A DNA stretch of 34,593 nucleotides from Candidatus Sulfotelmatobacter sp. (GTDB taxonomy: Bacteria > Acidobacteriota > Terriglobia > Terriglobales > Acidobacteriaceae), in assembly GCA_030041475.1 (NCBI GenBank), contig JASHNU010000053.1, forward strand, positions 1 through 34,593, given 5' to 3'. The notes under the pieces were generated by a model. It saw only the letters and a program-made list of their open reading frames with translations, was not told the origin of the DNA and did not search any database. The translations under genes and the position numbers were made by a program. Shown here piece after piece: positions 32,210 through 34,593 of the stretch (position 1 is the first letter of the stretch; every line of letters starts with the position of its first letter).

Positions 32210-33154
32210 TTACCCCTGCCACACGAAAGCATCGAAAATTCTTTTCGTCTCGAAGTTCAAGCGGCGATAGAGCGCCACGGCGCGGGCGTTGGCTTCGGTC
32301 ACGGTCAGCGACAGCATGGAAAAACCTCTCTTCCGCAGGTTTGTAACAGTAGCAGCGATCAGCGATTCCCCAATGTGCCGCGAGCGGTACTCGGGCAGCA
32401 CACACACTTGCGTGACGTGACCCACGTCGTTGCGCACGCGTGAGCACAGGATGAGTCCGATCACGCCGCGTGCTTTGCGATCAAGCGCCACGAACGACGA
32501 TTCAGGGTCAAACACGCCACAACCGGGAAACCGCACGATATTGTTCAGAAAGCGCAGCGATCCGCTGAGCGTGTGGTACTGGTCGTTAATCTGCGCGTCG
32601 ACGTGGCCGCGGTAAGCGGCAGTGATTACCGCAGCAGAGGGTTGATAGTCGGCTTCCATCCACGGACGAATCTCAACGTCAGGATGCGGGCCAGATTTTT
32701 CGTGCACCGCATTTTCTAAAGGCAGCACCATGAACAGCCGCGGGTGGCGTTGAAAACCAGTTTCGAGAAATGGACGCGACACGACATCGGCGTCGTGCGC
32801 CAGAAGCTGGGCTTCGACACGCCGGATCCCCGGAGACTGTTGCAGCGTCTCGATCACATGGGAAAGCAGGCGCAATTCAACCTGGCGAGCATCGGGCAGG
32901 CGGTTGCCATTAACCACGTAAAGGTCACCAATCACTCCCTTATTGCCTTCGTAAACGAAAAAGGAGTATCCGAACACGCGTCCCCGGTCCACTGCGGCGT
33001 AGCCGGGCAGGATTTTTGCGTCCACGTAGCGCAGGATCATTTCCGCCGAGCCGGCGTAATCCCAGGAGAGCAGACGCGACCATAGTTGTGTCTCATCGTC
33101 GAGCAGCGGGCGAAGATCGACGGACGAAAAATGCCTTAGGTCGAGAATCTCCAA
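32210..33154 (-). CDS. Double-GNAT-domain acetyltransferase
   Basis: 314 residues. The C-terminal GNAT fold (about 165-314) has the acetyl-CoA motif VTQVCVLPEYRSRHIGESL followed by LTVTEANARAVALYRRLNF, the usual motif A and B. The N-terminal half looks like a second, degenerate GNAT (VIGDLYVVNGNRL..QVELRLLSHVIETL), so it is a tandem or heterodimeric-fold protein. Substrate unknown; cytosolic. The start is TTG 33154, with GGAG 7 nt upstream (LEILDLRHFSSVDLRPLL); TTG 33202 is the longer alternative without a ribosome site. It is divergent from korD. Two CRP/FNR-like sites lie in the shared upstream region. Confidence 0.9.
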   Translation of the reverse strand: MEILDLRHFSSVDLRPLLDDETQLWSRLLSWDYAGSAEMILRYVDAKILPGYAAVDRGRVFGYSFFVYEGNKGVIGDLYVVNGNRLPDARQVELRLLSHVIETLQQSPGIRRVEAQLLAHDADVVSRPFLETGFQRHPRLFMVLPLENAVHEKSGPHPDVEIRPWMEADYQPSAAVITAAYRGHVDAQINDQYHTLSGSLRFLNNIVRFPGCGVFDPESSFVALDRKARGVIGLILCSRVRNDVGHVTQVCVLPEYRSRHIGESLIAATVTNLRKRGFSMLSLTVTEANARAVALYRRLNFETKRIFDAFVWQG

Positions 33155-33321
33155 GACCGGACTCCAGAATTCACGCAGCGCAGCCACCAAGGCAGGTGGC
33201 AATCATCACGGCAAAACTCCGAGTTTAGTGGGTTCGTGCACCAGAGGCAAACGGGGCGAACACAGGGGAGCAACAGACGGATGCAAGAGAAAAGACTCGT
33301 TCTTCCTGTCACAGCGCTTCG

Positions 33322-33335
33322 TGATACGGATCACT
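33322..33335. promoter_or_regulatory. CRP/FNR-like site 1 upstream of korDA
   Basis: GTGATACGGATCAC (33322-33335): 5-bp perfect dyad of the GTGA-N6-TCAC class, centre 33328.5. It differs from site 2 at two of 14 positions. It lies 174 nt from the GNAT start and 142 nt upstream of site 2. Confidence 0.45.
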
Positions 33336-33462
33336 TGCAAGCCTTGCCGAATGTGTAATGGTCGACACGCAAGAGTCGCAGGAACTGTTTTAAGTCTCGC
33401 GTTTTCATGCAGGTACAGTTCTTTCCGTCAGAATTCTCCCAGTGCGCTTCCTCACTTTGAAC

Positions 33463-33478
33463 TGTGATTCGGGTCACA
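33463..33478. promoter_or_regulatory. CRP/FNR-like site 2 upstream of korDA (perfect CRP half-sites)
   Basis: TGTGA-TTCGGG-TCACA (33463-33478) is an exact match to the CRP consensus half-sites. The centre is 33470.5. CATAAT at 33501-33506 would give a start near 33513, 42 nt from the site centre, the class II activator position. Confidence 0.6.
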
Positions 33479-33500
33479 TTGTCCCCACGCGCTTCCAACG

Positions 33501-33506
33501 CATAAT
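33501..33506 (+). promoter_or_regulatory. -10 box of the korDA promoter
   Basis: CATAAT with only a weak TTGTCC-like -35 (16-nt spacer) that touches the CRP/FNR-like site 2, as expected of an activator-dependent class II promoter. The rest of 33155-33560 holds no gene that I can support. Confidence 0.45.
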
Positions 33507-33560
33507 CCAGTCCTACGCTGGTTACCCGGAGTGATCGTCACTCCTCAGCTGGGGGATCAA

Positions 33561-33824
33561 GTGGCAAAAGGACGCGTCTCAATCGTCGTGGAGCGCTGCA
33601 AGGCCTGTGGCTTTTGCGTGGAATTCTGTCCCACGCACGTGCTGGCGCTCTCTTCTGCTTTCAATTCGAAGGGCTACCATCCGCCGCACGTCGTGCATCC
33701 GGAAAAATGCAGTGGCTGCGATCTATGCGGCATGTACTGCCCCGACTTCGCGATCTACGGAACAAAAACTCCGGACGCAAAAGCCGCACAACCGAAAGCA
33801 CAGGCCGCCGGAGGTGAGAAATGA
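33561..33824 (+). CDS. korD: 2-oxoacid:ferredoxin oxidoreductase, ferredoxin (delta) subunit
   Basis: 87 residues. Two [4Fe-4S] motifs are visible: CKACGFCVEFCP and CSGCDLCGMYCP, with 29 residues between them, then a Lys/Ala-rich tail. It shuttles electrons within a 2-oxoglutarate (or other 2-oxoacid):ferredoxin oxidoreductase. The start is GTG 33561, with GGGGG 5 nt upstream and the family-like beginning VAKGRVSIVVERC; GTG 33531 in the same frame adds ten residues and has no ribosome site. Its stop overlaps the ATG of the alpha subunit gene (ATGA). The likely promoter is CRP/FNR-controlled. The symbol assumes 2-oxoglutarate as substrate; VorD or other paralogues are possible. Confidence 0.85.
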   Translation: MAKGRVSIVVERCKACGFCVEFCPTHVLALSSAFNSKGYHPPHVVHPEKCSGCDLCGMYCPDFAIYGTKTPDAKAAQPKAQAAGGEK

Positions 33825-34593
33825 AAGCCGATCCTCGTGGAGTTCTGACCGGCACGCACTTTATCGATGGCGACCATGCCTGCTGCGAAGGCGCGTTGGC
33901 CGCAGGTGCGAGGTTCGCCGCAGGCTATCCGATTACTCCTTCCACCGAAGTGGTGGAGCGATTCGCGTCGCGCGTTCCAACCGTAGGGGGCAGCTTCATC
34001 CAGATGGAGGATGAACTGGCGGCATCAATCGCGCTGCAAGGCGGCGTGTGGGGCGGGGCGAAAGCATTCACGGTGACTTCTGGCCCGGGATTCTCGCTGA
34101 TGATGGAGCACATTGGCTATGCCGCGATGACCGAAACGCCGTGTGTGTTCGTGGATGTGCAGCGCGGCGGACCTTCGACCGGATTGCCTACGCTGCCCGC
34201 ACAGGCCGACATGATGCAGGCACGGTGGGGATCACATGGTGACTACGAGATCATTGCGCTGTGCCCGAACTCGCCGCAGGAGTGCTTCGATCTGACGATC
34301 AAGGCATTCAATCTGGCCGAAGAGTTTCGCGTGCCTGTCATGTTCATGATGGACGAAGTCGTCGGCCATATGACTGAGAAAGTTGTGATTCCTCCGGCCG
34401 ATCAGATTGAAGTCGTACCGCGCAAGCACACGCACAAATCGGTCGAGGAATATCTGCCTTATGGCACGAATGGCGACATGGTGCCCGAGATGGCCCATGC
34501 CGGCGAAGGCTACAAGTTTCATGTCACAGGACTGACCCATGACGAGCGCGGCTATCCCAACATGACGCCACAAACGCAGGACCAACTGGTGCG
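33821..34593 (+). CDS. korA: 2-oxoacid:ferredoxin oxidoreductase alpha subunit, C-terminus cut by window edge
   Basis: The frame is open from ATG 33821 to the right edge (257 residues). The pyrimidine-binding part is clear: GYPITPSTEVVERFA, FIQMEDELAASIALQG, TSGPGFSLMMEHIGYAAMTE and VDVQRGGPSTGLPT. These are signatures of the alpha subunit of pyruvate/2-oxoglutarate:ferredoxin oxidoreductases. The enzyme oxidatively decarboxylates 2-oxoacids to acyl-CoA or runs the reductive reaction, using TPP in the beta subunit, which should follow outside the window. GGAGGTGAG precedes the ATG, and the start overlaps the ferredoxin subunit's stop by 4 nt. The combination of delta, alpha and no fused gamma domain favours Kor/Vor rather than Por. 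Confidence 0.93.
   Translation, partial: MKADPRGVLTGTHFIDGDHACCEGALAAGARFAAGYPITPSTEVVERFASRVPTVGGSFIQMEDELAASIALQGGVWGGAKAFTVTSGPGFSLMMEHIGYAAMTETPCVFVDVQRGGPSTGLPTLPAQADMMQARWGSHGDYEIIALCPNSPQECFDLTIKAFNLAEEFRVPVMFMMDEVVGHMTEKVVIPPADQIEVVPRKHTHKSVEEYLPYGTNGDMVPEMAHAGEGYKFHVTGLTHDERGYPNMTPQTQDQLV

Noticed and set aside
33228-33467. A 79-codon plus-strand frame before korD
   Set aside because: It spans both CRP/FNR-like sites and has low-quality Arg/Cys/Ser-rich translation.

Overview
The window looks like chromosomal DNA from an Acidobacteriota member, probably class Terriglobia (Koribacter-like). This is inferred from several things: high GC; two large Hanks-type Ser/Thr kinases fused to periplasmic TPR or beta-propeller sensors; a secreted S1/P1 nuclease; small zinc-ribbon and membrane proteins typical of the group; and abundant short palindromic repeats. 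There is no phage, plasmid, CRISPR, rRNA or tRNA signature. It reads as core chromosome interspersed with small repeats.

Layout. 1-3,700 (minus): uvrA with its own promoter, followed by a CPBP intramembrane protease that runs off the left edge. 3,700-9,100 (plus): two small membrane proteins (one with a zinc ribbon), a secreted gluzincin/TPR protein with an altered HExxH motif, an outer-membrane barrel protein, an OmpA-like protein, a small cytosolic protein and a 56-residue membrane peptide. 9,160-9,730 (minus): a cold-shock protein with a strong terminator, a roughly 290-nt leader and a clear sigma-70 promoter. The leader starts with two mutually exclusive hairpins. 9,880-13,430: YihY-type membrane protein, a stand-alone receiver, an FKBP isomerase and an S1/P1 nuclease. 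13,490-20,400 (minus): a zinc-ribbon protein, a kinase with beta-propeller, a secreted GH99-like protein and a kinase with TPRs. The beta-propeller kinase ends in a six-copy 16-nt tandem repeat carrying its stop codon. 20,560-23,720: an NmrA-type oxidoreductase, then an operon of an isoprenylcysteine-methyltransferase-like protein with apolipoprotein N-acyltransferase (lnt). 23,840-27,610 is repeat-rich: a start-less gene remnant, three types of palindromic repeat, an S9 peptidase with repeat sequence translated inside it, and a DUF167 gene flanked by two related inverted-repeat elements. 27,600-32,200 (plus): a POT-family transporter, a GYD-domain protein, an AlkD-like DNA glycosylase, and an operon of M24 peptidase plus two membrane proteins. 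32,210-33,154 (minus): a double-GNAT protein. 33,561-end: ferredoxin and alpha subunits of a 2-oxoacid:ferredoxin oxidoreductase (korD-korA).

Regulation. Four sites of the form GTGA-N6-TCAC (CRP/FNR class) lie in non-coding regions: two before korDA, one midway between the divergent zinc-ribbon and NmrA genes, and one before the methyltransferase-lnt operon. At korDA and the methyltransferase operon the spacing to a -10-like box fits class II activation. Several genes have a -10-like hexamer 11-12 nt before the start codon and no Shine-Dalgarno sequence, suggesting leaderless mRNAs.

The best candidates for something undescribed are the structured cold-shock leader, the palindromic repeats translated inside the S9 peptidase, the tandem stop-codon repeat, and the shared CRP/FNR-like sites.
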